A stretch of 64,000 nucleotides of DNA from Gimesia chilikensis (GCF_007744075.1 NZ_CP036266.1:7778564-7842563), one strand, 5' to 3'; counted from the first letter of the stretch, positions 54,239 to 63,739 are shown. The notes: generated from the sequence alone by a model not told the origin. Program-made: numbers and translations.

Positions 54239-54622
54239 TCAGAGATCTTTCTGAACCTCTCCCATTGTGTCGGGAGCGATGAACTCGAGAGTCACACTGC
54301 GATCTTCGACTCCCACACAACCCACATAAACATCACCCAGGCACCCTGCTTCACCGGGCGTCAGTGTGAGAAACTGCGTGACGGGTTCTGCTACCAGTGT
54401 GATGCCGCGGGAGAGGTAATAATCCCGTTTGATCCAGCCCTTCCGTTCCAAGGCACGCAGGTGACACATCACGCCATTGGAGGAGCGAATACCGAAGCGA
54501 TTCGCAATTTCGCGCACAGTGGGTGAGAGTCGATGTTCGGTGATTTCCTGTTTAATGAAGGCATAGATCGCGTGCTGTTTCTCAGTCAGTTTCTGACGTG
54601 CAATGACTCCTGTTGATTCCAT
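54239..54622 (-). CDS. LexA-type HTH regulator with a CsrA-like C-terminal segment
   Basis: 127 residues. Residues about 12-65 match the LexA DNA-binding domain (LTEKQHAIYAFIKQEITEHR and SPTVREIANRFGIRSSNGVM), with a winged helix-turn-helix. The S24 peptidase domain of true LexA is missing. The C-terminal part (about 84-127, LTLTPGEAGCLGDVYVGCVG and VTLEFIAPDTMGEV) aligns by eye with CsrA (LVLTRKRDEVIQIGEDIVIK; IGIEAPGNVRV), but the usual RNA-contact Arg is not conserved. So it may be a regulator with an altered CsrA-like dimerisation or RNA module. It is the first gene of the three-gene cluster. Confidence 0.75.
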   Translation of the reverse strand: MESTGVIARQKLTEKQHAIYAFIKQEITEHRLSPTVREIANRFGIRSSNGVMCHLRALERKGWIKRDYYLSRGITLVAEPVTQFLTLTPGEAGCLGDVYVGCVGVEDRSVTLEFIAPDTMGEVQKDL

Positions 54623-55022
54623 GTGTCTGTCTCCCGTTTTGAGGTGATTGGATGTGCGTTACGTGAGGAATTATAGCGGTAAAAAAGCGATCAAAATTTT
54701 TCAGCGGAGGGGTCAAAACAGGGGAACGTCAGATCCCGCCATCTGCCGCCGATTGACGATTTCCGGCGAACTTTCCCGCCGATTTTCGCTTAGAAAAGAT
54801 CACAATTTTTTGTTTTTTCGCGTAGGAACTTCAGATCGCAAGGGGACATGAGAAAAGCTGTCATGCGGACTCACAAAATCGCACGTTCACTCCAACGGAG
54901 AAATCAGGAAAACTTGGATTTCCTGTTTGTGAACATTCTTTACTTTGTTTACAATATCAATTCTTCTTACTCTGATGTCTTAAATAACAGAGTGCGACCG
55001 TTTCATTCCTGCCTCTACTAAG
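54623..55022. other. Intergenic regulatory region between the LexA-like gene and the haem-protein gene
   Basis: 400 AT-rich bases between divergent genes. It holds an inverted repeat CAGGAAA (54905-54911) / TTTCCTG (54919-54925) with a 7-base loop, and TTGTGAAC (54927-54934) / GTTTACAA (54947-54954) with one mismatch. Both could be operators for the haem-protein gene or the LexA-like gene. No gene seen. Confidence 0.4.
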
Positions 55023-58000
55023 GTGCCAGCCGTGACGATTCAACTGACTCGCATTTCCGTTCTAAGTTGTCTGTCTCTGATTGTGTTGTCCCTCAATACA
55101 GTCACTCACGCCGAAGAAATGCCTCGCGTGCCCGCAGGCTTCACAATCGAACGCGTCACCAACAGTGAGCTCACTAAATACCCGATGATGGCGGGCTTCG
55201 ACGATCGCGGTCGACTGTTCATTGCCGAGAGTTCCGGTGAAAATACACGGGCTCCTCAGTTGATTAAAGAACCTAAAAGCATGATTCGCATGCTGGAAGA
55301 CCTGGACGGTGATGGACGTTTTGACAAGAGCACCGTCTTTGCGGATAAGCTGACCTTACCCATGGGTGCGCTCTGGCATGATGGATCACTGTATGTCGCC
55401 AGCCCTCCTAACATCTGGAAACTCACTGACCACGATGATGACGGCGTAGCAGATGAGCGTAAGATCATCGTCGATTCGTTTGGCTTCTCCGGAAACGCTG
55501 CCAGTATTCATGGCTGCTTTCGCGGACCGGAAGGACGACTCTACTGGTGTGATGGCCGCCATGGTCACGAATTCAAAGACAAGTCGGGAAAAGTCACCAG
55601 CAAAGGACTGGCTGCCCGAATCTTCTCCTGCAATCCGGATGGCTCTGATATTGAAGTCCACTGCGGTGGCGGTATGGATAACCCGGTGGAAATTGACTTC
55701 ACGCCGGAAGGGGAAATGATCGGCTCTGTCAATATCCTGCTCACACGTCCGCGGGTCGACTGTCTGGTTCACTGGCTGGAAGGGGGCGTATATCCCCACT
55801 TTGAAGACTGTGTGGCTGAGTTCAAACGCACGGGGGACCTCTTGGGCCCGATCACCCGCTTTGGACATGTCGCAGTTTCGGGGATGCTGCGTTATCGATC
55901 ACCTCAGTTCGGCCCTGAATACCAGGGAAACATCTTCACGTCCATCTTCAACACTCACAAGGTGATTCGTACGCAACTGGTGCGCAGTGGTGCCACCTTT
56001 GAAACGAAAGAGGAAGACTTCCTCGTCTCTGATGACCCCGACTTCCATCCCACCGATGTCATCGAAGACGCGGATGGCAGTCTGCTGGTGATCAATACCG
56101 GGGGCTGGTTCCGCATTGGCTGTCCGCAGTCGCAGATCTCTAAACCAGATATCCATGGCGCCATCTACCGTATTCGTAAATCGGGTACTCCACCGGTACA
56201 GGATCCCTACGGACTGGCGCTTGACTGGAATTCACTGTCTCCCGAACGAAAAATTCAACTCCTGAATGACTCACGTCCGTTCGTGCAACGAAAAGCCATC
56301 GATGAACTGGCCAAAGCCGGCGATCATGCAGTTCCGATGCTGTCCAAAGTCGTCGCTGCTCCCGCAGGCTCTTTCTATAACGATACCAGTAAACGCAACG
56401 CGGTCTGGACACTGACCCGCATTGGCACCGATAAAGCACGAACCGCAATTCAGCACGGTCTGAATTCCTCAGTCTCCGTGAAGATGACAGCGGCCAAGAG
56501 TCTCGGCTCATTGCGGGATGCGAGTTCCGTTTCCCAATTGACTCAGCTTCTGAAATCTGAGAATCCGGCAATTCAACGAAATGCGGCAACCGCCCTGGGA
56601 CGCATCTGCGAAGCGGGACAACGGGGCGATACGATCTCCAACGCAGAACTGAAAACCGTTGTCGAGTCGCTTTACCAGGCGATCAAAGGAACTCCTGATC
56701 GTACGCTGGAACACGCCCTGATTTACGCACTGATCCGCATTGATGAACGTAATCTGATTCTGGCGGGCCTGAGTGACTCAAGCCCTGCTGTTCGTCGTGC
56801 AGCCTTGATCACCCTGGATCAGATGAACTCGGGCAACCTGACTCGTGAACTGGTCACTCCCCTGCTCGACACCGACGATCCGTCGCTGCAGAAAGAAGCG
56901 CTAACCATTATTGGCGAACATGAAGGCTGGGCCGGTGAAACACTGAGCCTGCTGAAAACCTGGTTGAGTGAAGACGCGCTGAGTGCAGAACGGGCCGCTG
57001 TCCTGCGAGGCTTCCTGATCGCGCAAGCCGCTGACCCGGAAGTCCAGACATTGATTGCCCAGGCTTTGACAAATTCAAACACGTCGCGTTCCGCGAAAAG
57101 TATCCTGCTGGAAGTAATTCAACGTTCTGCGTTGAAAGAGTTCCCCGTAGCCTGGCGACAGGCATTGGAATCGACGCTGAAATCTCAGGACCCAGAACTG
57201 CAAATTTTGGTGATTCGCATTGCACAAACCAATGATCTGCCCGAGTTAAGTGGTCTGCTAACATCACTGGCGCTCAACACTCAGCAGCCAGCCACACTCA
57301 GAATTGAAGCATTGTCGGCAGCCGGTTCTCAATTGAAATCTGTCGAGGCTGAACCCTTCGATTTTCTGATTGCACGCATGAGCGAAGAATATCCGCCCCT
57401 GGATCGACTGGCGGCAGCCCGGGCCCTGGCGGGTTTGCCATTATCTGAGGGTCAACTGATTCAATTATCAAAACAGCTCGATGCCCCCGGCCCCCTGGCC
57501 TTGCCCGTTCTGTTAAGAGCCTACACCAAAAGTAACGCTGAACCGGTTGGGCTGGCACTGATCAATGCATTGAATGCTTCATCCGCTGCTACGAACCTCT
57601 CTGCAGATGAACTGGCCAGTTTGCTCAAGAAGTATCCGGAACCGGTCCAGAAAGCAGCAGATCCCCTGCTGAAAAAACTGGGGGTCGACCTCGCTCAGCA
57701 GAAAGCACATCTGGAATCACTGAAGCCGCTGCTGACCCAGGGGCACATTGAGGAAGGACGAAAAATCTTCTTTGGCAAGAAAGCAGCCTGCTCCGGCTGT
57801 CATGCTGTCGAGGATCAGGGGGGCAAAGTGGGCCCCGACCTGACGCGTATCGGTGCCATCCGTACCGGGACTGACCTGCTGGAAGCAATTGCGCTCCCCA
57901 GCGCCAGCTTTGCCCGCGGGTATCGGTCTTACCTGGTCGTCACGGATTCCGGTCGAATTTATACCGGCGTCATCAGCCGCGAATCGACGGACACCGTTTA

Positions 58001-58157
58001 CCTGCGCACTGCTGACCTCTCGGAAGTTCGCATCGCCCGCGATGAAATCGAAGTCATGAAGGAATCGCCGACATCCATCATGCCCAAGGGCCTCGAACAG
58101 CGCCTGACCCCGCAGGAAATTCGGGATTTACTTGCTTACCTCCAGAACCGCAAGTAA
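55023..58157 (+). CDS. Large secreted dehydrogenase-like protein with HEAT repeats and C-terminal haem-binding domain
   Basis: 1044 residues. Signal peptide (about 10-31), a beta-propeller like PQQ/glucose-dehydrogenase region (about 35-390, with repeated DLDGDGRFD, DHDDDGVADE and LYWCDGRHGH), HEAT-type repeats (about 410-900) and a C-terminal cytochrome c-like haem site C923-S-G-C926-H927 followed by a Pro-Asp-Leu-Thr block. This architecture is characteristic of PVC-superphylum proteins. GTG start at 55023. It likely oxidises a sugar or similar and passes electrons to haem. The sulfatase gene follows by 49 bases. Confidence 0.9.
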   Translation: MPAVTIQLTRISVLSCLSLIVLSLNTVTHAEEMPRVPAGFTIERVTNSELTKYPMMAGFDDRGRLFIAESSGENTRAPQLIKEPKSMIRMLEDLDGDGRFDKSTVFADKLTLPMGALWHDGSLYVASPPNIWKLTDHDDDGVADERKIIVDSFGFSGNAASIHGCFRGPEGRLYWCDGRHGHEFKDKSGKVTSKGLAARIFSCNPDGSDIEVHCGGGMDNPVEIDFTPEGEMIGSVNILLTRPRVDCLVHWLEGGVYPHFEDCVAEFKRTGDLLGPITRFGHVAVSGMLRYRSPQFGPEYQGNIFTSIFNTHKVIRTQLVRSGATFETKEEDFLVSDDPDFHPTDVIEDADGSLLVINTGGWFRIGCPQSQISKPDIHGAIYRIRKSGTPPVQDPYGLALDWNSLSPERKIQLLNDSRPFVQRKAIDELAKAGDHAVPMLSKVVAAPAGSFYNDTSKRNAVWTLTRIGTDKARTAIQHGLNSSVSVKMTAAKSLGSLRDASSVSQLTQLLKSENPAIQRNAATALGRICEAGQRGDTISNAELKTVVESLYQAIKGTPDRTLEHALIYALIRIDERNLILAGLSDSSPAVRRAALITLDQMNSGNLTRELVTPLLDTDDPSLQKEALTIIGEHEGWAGETLSLLKTWLSEDALSAERAAVLRGFLIAQAADPEVQTLIAQALTNSNTSRSAKSILLEVIQRSALKEFPVAWRQALESTLKSQDPELQILVIRIAQTNDLPELSGLLTSLALNTQQPATLRIEALSAAGSQLKSVEAEPFDFLIARMSEEYPPLDRLAAARALAGLPLSEGQLIQLSKQLDAPGPLALPVLLRAYTKSNAEPVGLALINALNASSAATNLSADELASLLKKYPEPVQKAADPLLKKLGVDLAQQKAHLESLKPLLTQGHIEEGRKIFFGKKAACSGCHAVEDQGGKVGPDLTRIGAIRTGTDLLEAIALPSASFARGYRSYLVVTDSGRIYTGVISRESTDTVYLRTADLSEVRIARDEIEVMKESPTSIMPKGLEQRLTPQEIRDLLAYLQNRK

Positions 58158-58206
58158 AGTGGAACTCAGAAATCTCTTTTGAATTCCTTACCGTTAAAGG
58201 TGCGCT

Positions 58207-59730
58207 ATGTTTAATGGTTCCCTCGGGCTGCGTCTGCTGTTCTGTCTGACGCTGGCATTTAATCTGATTCCAACTTCCGCAGCTCAGTCTGCAGAAAAAT
58301 CAAAACGTCCTAATATTCTGTTTGCGATTGCAGACGACTGGGGCTGGCCTCATGCCGGCGCTTATGGCGACCCCGTCGTTAAAACTCCCACCTTCGATCG
58401 GCTCGCCCGCGAAGGAGTGTTGTTTCAGAATGCTTACGTCTCGTCCCCTTCCTGCACGCCTTCCCGTGGTGCCATTCTAACCGGTAAATATCACTGGCAA
58501 CTCGATGCGGGAGCGAACCTGCACTGTATTTTTCCGGATCGTCTCACGACCTATCCGGAGATTCTGAAGTCACACGGTTACACCGTAGGACATACAGGCA
58601 AAGCCTGGGGACCGGGGCGTACCGAAACCCGCTCTCGCGAACTGGCTGGAAAACGATTCAAAAACTTTCAGGACTTCCTCAACCAGCGGGACGGCGACGA
58701 GCCTTTCTGTTTCTGGTTGGGCAGCAGTGATCCCCACCGCCCGTACGCACCAGGGTCGGGAGTAGAAAGTGGCATGGATTTGAGCAAAATCAAACTGCCC
58801 GCCTGCTTCCCTGACGCAGAGGAGGTCCGTAGCGACGTCGCCGACTATTACTTTGAAGTCCAACGGTTCGACCAGCTCGTGGGAGACGCCCTGAAACTGC
58901 TGGAAGAAAAAGGCGAACTGGACAATACCATCATCTTCATGACCGGCGATCACGGTATGCCTTTCCCCCGGAGCAAGAGCTGCCTGTATGATACCGGCAC
59001 CCGCGTTCCTCTGGCGGCGCGCTGGCCCTCTCACATTCAGCCCAATCGGAGTGTGACGGACTTCGTCAGTCTGATTGACCTGGCCCCCACATTCTACGAA
59101 GCCGCTGGTGTCGAAATTCCCCAAGACGTCACAGGAAAGAGTCTGATGCCGGTTCTGGATGCGCCTGGCTCGGGACGCACCGTAGCTGACCGCGATGAAA
59201 TCTTCTTTGGCAAGGAGCGACATGTTCCCTCACAGGAAGAACCTGACATGGGAGGCTACCCCTGCCGTGCGATTCGGACGGACGACTTTCTTTACATCCA
59301 CAATTACCGGCCTGATCGCTGGCCCGCGGGAACTCCCAACTACACCAAAGCAGCCATTCCAGGCACCTGGTACGGGGATTGTGACAATGGCCCGACCAAG
59401 ACTTATATGGTTACCCATAAAGACAAGGATGCGGAACATCGCCGACTGTATGAACTGGCCTTCGGCAAGTTGCCTGCAGAAGAATTATATGATCTGCGGA
59501 ATGACCCCGATCAGCTACAGAACGTAGCCCAGGATCCCATGTATCAGATGATCAAGGCCAGGCTCGTGAAGGAACTGCATGAAAAGCTGGTTGCCACTCA
59601 TGATCCTCGCGAACTGGGACAGGGAGACGAACTGGAAAAGCATCCCTACCTGGGCGGTGGTCCGAAACACCCGAGCCTGGAAAAGAAACGCAAGAAAAAA
59701 CCGCGAAAGAAAGCTCCGAATCCTGAATAG
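58207..59730 (+). CDS. Secreted sulfatase (formylglycine-dependent)
   Basis: 507 residues. Signal peptide (about 1-26), metal ligands Asp43-Asp44 (IADDWG) and the formylglycine signature C83-TPSR-87 in SPSCTPSRGAILTGKYHW, followed by the second site GDHGMPFPRSK. Family S1 sulfatase; the substrate is unknown, perhaps sulfated polysaccharide as for many marine planctomycetes. Needs a formylglycine-generating enzyme elsewhere. Co-oriented with the haem-protein gene. The basic C-terminal tail (KKRKKKPRKKA) is unusual. Confidence 0.95.
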   Translation: MFNGSLGLRLLFCLTLAFNLIPTSAAQSAEKSKRPNILFAIADDWGWPHAGAYGDPVVKTPTFDRLAREGVLFQNAYVSSPSCTPSRGAILTGKYHWQLDAGANLHCIFPDRLTTYPEILKSHGYTVGHTGKAWGPGRTETRSRELAGKRFKNFQDFLNQRDGDEPFCFWLGSSDPHRPYAPGSGVESGMDLSKIKLPACFPDAEEVRSDVADYYFEVQRFDQLVGDALKLLEEKGELDNTIIFMTGDHGMPFPRSKSCLYDTGTRVPLAARWPSHIQPNRSVTDFVSLIDLAPTFYEAAGVEIPQDVTGKSLMPVLDAPGSGRTVADRDEIFFGKERHVPSQEEPDMGGYPCRAIRTDDFLYIHNYRPDRWPAGTPNYTKAAIPGTWYGDCDNGPTKTYMVTHKDKDAEHRRLYELAFGKLPAEELYDLRNDPDQLQNVAQDPMYQMIKARLVKELHEKLVATHDPRELGQGDELEKHPYLGGGPKHPSLEKKRKKKPRKKAPNPE

Positions 59731-59750
59731 CTTTTGGGGAACTGTCTGAT

Positions 59751-60251
59751 TCACTGTCGTGACTCTAGCCTGGATCGCATCTGGTTCTGTTCTGTATCAT
59801 CAATCAGATGTGAAGACCTTAAATAGTCGATAATTTCTGCACGCTGATGAAACGTCAGTGAATTTAACCAGTAGTAGTAACGGCGCTGACCGCGAAGAAA
59901 CCAGAGAGATACCAGAGTTGAAGGAACCAAACAGATAAATCCCCAATTCTGAGTATAAAAGCCATAAGCGATTCCGGTTACCCCAGCGAAAATGAAGAAT
60001 AACAGGATCAGATTCATAATCAGATCACGTTTATCCGGATCAATGATCTCTTTGAATATCCTCTGACATTCTTCCAGATATTCCTCCTCCGTGAGCAGAA
60101 CTTCCAGTGCTTTCCTGTGATTTGTGAGCTTGGCTCGAAAGTATGCCCGAGGGTCACAATTCCGGACCTGTGGATACATCTGCTGAAACATCAGATGATA
60201 TCCCATTTCCTCTCTATCCGCCTCATTTTGGTAATCATCACTTTGCGTCAT
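59751..60251 (-). CDS. Small membrane protein of unknown function
   Basis: About 166 residues with two transmembrane segments near residues 83-122 (MNLILLFFIFAGVTGIAYGF and LVPSTLVSLWFL) and charged flanks. ATG 60251 is preferred, with an alternative TTG at 60266. No family recognised. Convergent with the sulfatase gene with 20 bases between stops. Confidence 0.6.
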   Translation of the reverse strand: MTQSDDYQNEADREEMGYHLMFQQMYPQVRNCDPRAYFRAKLTNHRKALEVLLTEEEYLEECQRIFKEIIDPDKRDLIMNLILLFFIFAGVTGIAYGFYTQNWGFICLVPSTLVSLWFLRGQRRYYYWLNSLTFHQRAEIIDYLRSSHLIDDTEQNQMRSRLESRQ

Positions 60252-60284
60252 CGCGTTTTCTTTCAAAATGAGGACTGGCCCGGA

Positions 60285-61004
60285 TCAAAGATGTCGCCAG
60301 CGTATTATAGAAGTGATCAAATTTGACTCTTGTTCTTCAAAATTCCGATATGTCATCTGCAGGGAGTGACCTCCGGCTGATTGAAATGCACTGCAGTTAA
60401 CCTCCAGGTCATCCAGCAGCAGAGCGTCCTCGAATTCAAGCGCATGCGCGCTCAGCCAGCTGCCGTAAAATCGTTCTGGGTTCTCTCGTTTCAGCACACG
60501 TTGGCTACAGGAACAGAGCACTTCATCAAACAATTGAGCAGCTTGACGGAATGAGAGAGTTTCCTCTTCCACGGATTGAGTTGTTAACGGTCTCAGCCCG
60601 TTTGCGTCTTGAAGTGCCTCCTGAAAACAGTCCATATTGTCGGTCGCCAGGACGATTCCAATTCCCCGCTGCCGGATCTCACGCAAAATTTGAACCAGCC
60701 GCTGATTGACCTGCATCAACTGACAGTCCTCTACCAGCTTGCGTCTCAGATAGTCAGGGGGGAATGAGTCGTCCAGTTCGATTTCTAAGCAGTCTAAGAT
60801 CTGGTTTGCAGAAACATCTCCCCGCATCCAGTTATGAATCAGTGACTCGTCTTGAAACAGGACTTCGGCTGCGTCCGTCAGTTGGGAGTGCAGGGAATGG
60901 TCGCTGTTATGGAGGATAGAGAGCCAGAAGGGGTCGCGGGACAGCACGCCATGCCAGTCTACAAAGATCACTTTGTCCCAGACTGGTTTGCATCGTGGCG
61001 GCAT
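60285..61004 (-). CDS. HAD-like hydrolase with an unusual nucleophile motif
   Basis: 239 residues. The HAD nucleophile motif reads DWHGVLS (Asp16, His18), where the general-acid Asp two positions later is replaced by His. Motif II is in GIVLATDN and motif IV in LLDDLEVN. The cap is helical. AGGAAAA precedes the ATG 61004. The altered motif could shift catalysis or abolish it. It follows the DUF455 gene by 24 bases; likely one transcript. Confidence 0.75.
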   Translation of the reverse strand: MPPRCKPVWDKVIFVDWHGVLSRDPFWLSILHNSDHSLHSQLTDAAEVLFQDESLIHNWMRGDVSANQILDCLEIELDDSFPPDYLRRKLVEDCQLMQVNQRLVQILREIRQRGIGIVLATDNMDCFQEALQDANGLRPLTTQSVEEETLSFRQAAQLFDEVLCSCSQRVLKRENPERFYGSWLSAHALEFEDALLLDDLEVNCSAFQSAGGHSLQMTYRNFEEQESNLITSIIRWRHL

Positions 61005-61028
61005 GCTCGGTTTTCCTGTTTTGTGAGT

Positions 61029-61853
61029 CTAATCCAGCTTCTTGGGCTTCTGATTTGGGGGCTGATCGGTCTGAGCGGCCTGGTAGAGTTGCTCGATGAA
61101 TTCGTCAGTCATTCCCGTTTCCTTGCGTCCCTCACGGTTGAAGGTATCCCCGACCGACAGAGCAGCTCGAACTGGCCAGTGCAGATGTTGTTCGTAGGTC
61201 TCCCAGTCCGAAAGGTGGTCGGGTTTTAACTGTCGCAGCCAGTGCAGACCAAAGGCGACGTGCTGAATCTCATCGCGATAGACGACCTTCATTAACGCGG
61301 CACTCCGTTGGTCGCCAGCATCGAGAAAATACTGTTCGAATTCCAGGGTATGATCCAGGTTACGACCTTCGAACGTGAGTGGCAGACCGGCGAGATAGTC
61401 CAACAGACTTTCGTAACTCAGTGCTTTCTTCCAGATGTAGCAGTTCACGGGGAGACTGCCGAACTCCAGCCCCAGCACGGAGGCACGTTCCTTATGCATG
61501 CGCGTGTGTCGCTGCTCATCTGCCATGATGTTACACATTCCCTGGCGAAACTCTGCCGGGGCATCGGGGAAGGCGCACAGAATATATGCCATCACTTCCA
61601 GGGCCTGCAGTTCATGATTCGCCATGATGTGATGTGCCAGGGCCCGCTTGTCCTGCTCCATCAGAGCAGAGGGTTTCGGCATACCGGGGGCGGTTCTCGG
61701 GGGAGCGAACTTCAGGTTAGCAGGTCGTCCTGGTTCCTGAATACGCAAAGGATCTCCTGGATGTTCGTCAGTCAGTACTTCAGGGGCGGGAAGCAGTTTT
61801 TCTTCCAGAGACTCGCTTAAGAGAACCCGTTCGGCGAAGGCGCGTATTTCCAT
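61029..61853 (-). CDS. DUF455 family ferritin-like protein
   Basis: 274 residues. Typical DUF455 motifs: HHIMANHELQALEVMA, IMADEQRHTRMH, and later VYRDEIQHVAFGLHWLR, with Glu/His residues suitable for a ferritin-like di-iron site. The reaction is unknown; the family is related to MiaE/ferritin-like proteins. It ends just upstream of the HAD gene and begins 11 bases after the methyltransferase gene ends. Confidence 0.88.
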   Translation of the reverse strand: MEIRAFAERVLLSESLEEKLLPAPEVLTDEHPGDPLRIQEPGRPANLKFAPPRTAPGMPKPSALMEQDKRALAHHIMANHELQALEVMAYILCAFPDAPAEFRQGMCNIMADEQRHTRMHKERASVLGLEFGSLPVNCYIWKKALSYESLLDYLAGLPLTFEGRNLDHTLEFEQYFLDAGDQRSAALMKVVYRDEIQHVAFGLHWLRQLKPDHLSDWETYEQHLHWPVRAALSVGDTFNREGRKETGMTDEFIEQLYQAAQTDQPPNQKPKKLD

Positions 61854-61864
61854 GTCGATGATCG

Positions 61865-62548
61865 TTAACCAGGTGAAGGTGTGCGGGCGCGAAAGAGGGC
61901 AACACAGCCAGTCACTTTCACTTCCACGTCAGTATAGCGACTTGCGAGTTGGGATTGTAACTCATCCAGACTGTCCGACGTATTTGCGAAGATCTTTTTC
62001 CGGTTATAAAAGTTCATCAAGCGTCGGGCCGAAAAGCCACGCGGGACTCCCTGACTCAAAATCGTAGCTCCGGAGATGATGGCGCCCGGGTTTAACCAGG
62101 GCCCCAGATGATCGAACAGCTTTGCTTTTGATGTCAGATCACCTGGTAGACAGTGCAGCAGATAATTCAGACTGACTGAATCGAAAGGGCGTGACTGCTG
62201 GGGCAGGGGAGCCAGTACATCGGCCTGATAGACTTCCGGCTGGTAGCGTGCGCTCCGACTGGCGGCGGCCGCCAGACTGTTGGGATTCAAATCCAGAAGT
62301 CCCAGGCGGACTTCTGAACTCGGAAAGGTGCAATGCTCCAGATAATAACCGGTGCCCACGCCGACATCGAGGTGATTGGTCGTCAGGCTCTGGTTCATCC
62401 AGTTCAAAATCTGTTTAGTGCGACATTTCCAGATCAGGGAGTTGGAAATTCCCAGAACCCAGATATCGTAGATAGAAAGCATTTTTCTCGTGTAGACCGC
62501 CTGTCCGGGGGCGGTATCTGCAGAGTCCAGGTTCATAAAGGATGGCAT
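61865..62548 (-). CDS. Class I SAM-dependent methyltransferase
   Basis: About 227 residues from ATG 62548 (or 62536). SAM motif HLDVGVGTGYYLEH, then the acidic strand 2 GLLDLNPNSLAAA, and motif IV SVSLNYLLHCLPG. It resembles methyltransferases of small molecules or lipids. Followed by DUF455 and HAD genes on the same strand, and lies just downstream of dprA. Confidence 0.82.
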   Translation of the reverse strand: MPSFMNLDSADTAPGQAVYTRKMLSIYDIWVLGISNSLIWKCRTKQILNWMNQSLTTNHLDVGVGTGYYLEHCTFPSSEVRLGLLDLNPNSLAAAASRSARYQPEVYQADVLAPLPQQSRPFDSVSLNYLLHCLPGDLTSKAKLFDHLGPWLNPGAIISGATILSQGVPRGFSARRLMNFYNRKKIFANTSDSLDELQSQLASRYTDVEVKVTGCVALFRARTPSPG

Positions 62549-62572
62549 TCGAAGCAAAGACAGAGTTTCGGA

Positions 62573-63739
62573 TCAGCCGGTGGCTCTGACAAGAAATCCG
62601 CCCGGCAGACGTTTCACGACCTTCCGCATTTCCAGAACCGTCAAGGTGGAGAGAATGCGGGACGAGTCGAGATTACTGGATTGCACGATTTCATTCAAAT
62701 GCTGCGGCTCGAGTGTGACCAAATTCAACACATCCCGTTCAAAATCGCTCAGAGAGAGTTCGCGCGGCGTATGCACTTCACGGTTTTCTGAGACCTTCAC
62801 CGGAGTTTTAGCGGGACTCAAGCCTTCCAGTACATCTTCCACGCTGCGAACTAGCATGGCGCCATCGCGAATCAGATCATGACAGCCGGCACTCGCCGGG
62901 TGATCTATTCGTCCCGGAACGGCGAATACGTCTCGCCCCTGTTCGTAAGCATGGCGGGCTGTATGCAGGGCCCCACTCTTACGCCCCGCTTCAATCAACA
63001 GTACGCCCATCGACAGTCCGCTTATAATCCGGTTACGCTGTGGAAACAGTCCAGCCACGGGAGCCTGGTCGAGAGGAAACTCGGTTACCAGGGCCCCCTG
63101 TGCGGAGACCTGCTCGGATAGTTCGCGATGTTCGGGAGGATAAATATGGGAGAGCCCGGTTGCCATTACGGCGATCGTGCGGCCGCCGGCTTTGAGAGCG
63201 CCCCGATGGGCTGCCTGATCGATGCCCCGTGCCAGTCCACTCACCACTGTCACACCAGCACGTGCCAGGGCGGCTGCCATTTTTTCGGCCTGCTGTAACC
63301 CATAATGCGTACACTTTCGTGAACCGACAATCGCAACCGCCAGTTCGTCTTCGGGCAGGATCTCTCCTTTGCAGTAGAGCAGGGCAGGGGGATCGGGCAT
63401 TTCCCTTAAGAGGGATGGGTAATCATCTGACTCTTCAAACAGCAGCTGGTATCCTGCGGCACGACAGCGCTGAAGCTCTTCTTCAGCCGTCGATTTGGCG
63501 GTACGATAGATGATGGCGTTGGCCAGTTTCTCGCCGATTCCCGGCACGTTCAGCAGATCCTGTCGAGGGGCATTTAAGATTTGACTCGGTGTTCCAAACT
63601 GGTCCAGCAGGGAACGCCGGATGCGCGGTCCGACTCCCTGAATCAGATTAAGCTGGATCTGATCCAGCAGTAACTGGTCTGATTCAGAGGATTCGGCTGG
63701 CATATGCGGATCACACTCGATGAGAACAGGCAGAGACAT
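62573..63739 (-). CDS. dprA: DNA-processing protein DprA (Smf)
   Basis: 388 residues. Helix-hairpin-helix-like N-terminus (SQILNAPRQDLLNVPGIGEKLA), a Rossmann-like fold with VGSRKCTHYGLQ, VVSGLARGIDQAAHRGA and the central NRIISGLS block, and a C-terminal winged helix (about 320-388). DprA loads RecA on incoming single-stranded DNA in transformation. Cytoplasmic. No competence genes nearby. The ATG at 63739 starts MSLPVLIECD. Confidence 0.95.
   Translation of the reverse strand: MSLPVLIECDPHMPAESSESDQLLLDQIQLNLIQGVGPRIRRSLLDQFGTPSQILNAPRQDLLNVPGIGEKLANAIIYRTAKSTAEEELQRCRAAGYQLLFEESDDYPSLLREMPDPPALLYCKGEILPEDELAVAIVGSRKCTHYGLQQAEKMAAALARAGVTVVSGLARGIDQAAHRGALKAGGRTIAVMATGLSHIYPPEHRELSEQVSAQGALVTEFPLDQAPVAGLFPQRNRIISGLSMGVLLIEAGRKSGALHTARHAYEQGRDVFAVPGRIDHPASAGCHDLIRDGAMLVRSVEDVLEGLSPAKTPVKVSENREVHTPRELSLSDFERDVLNLVTLEPQHLNEIVQSSNLDSSRILSTLTVLEMRKVVKRLPGGFLVRATG

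Noticed and set aside
54011-54526. 171-residue open frame on the plus strand
   Set aside because: Overlaps the coiled-coil and LexA-like genes in antisense, with no supporting motif.
61308-61820. 170-residue open frame on the plus strand
   Set aside because: Antisense to the DUF455 gene, which has a clear family.
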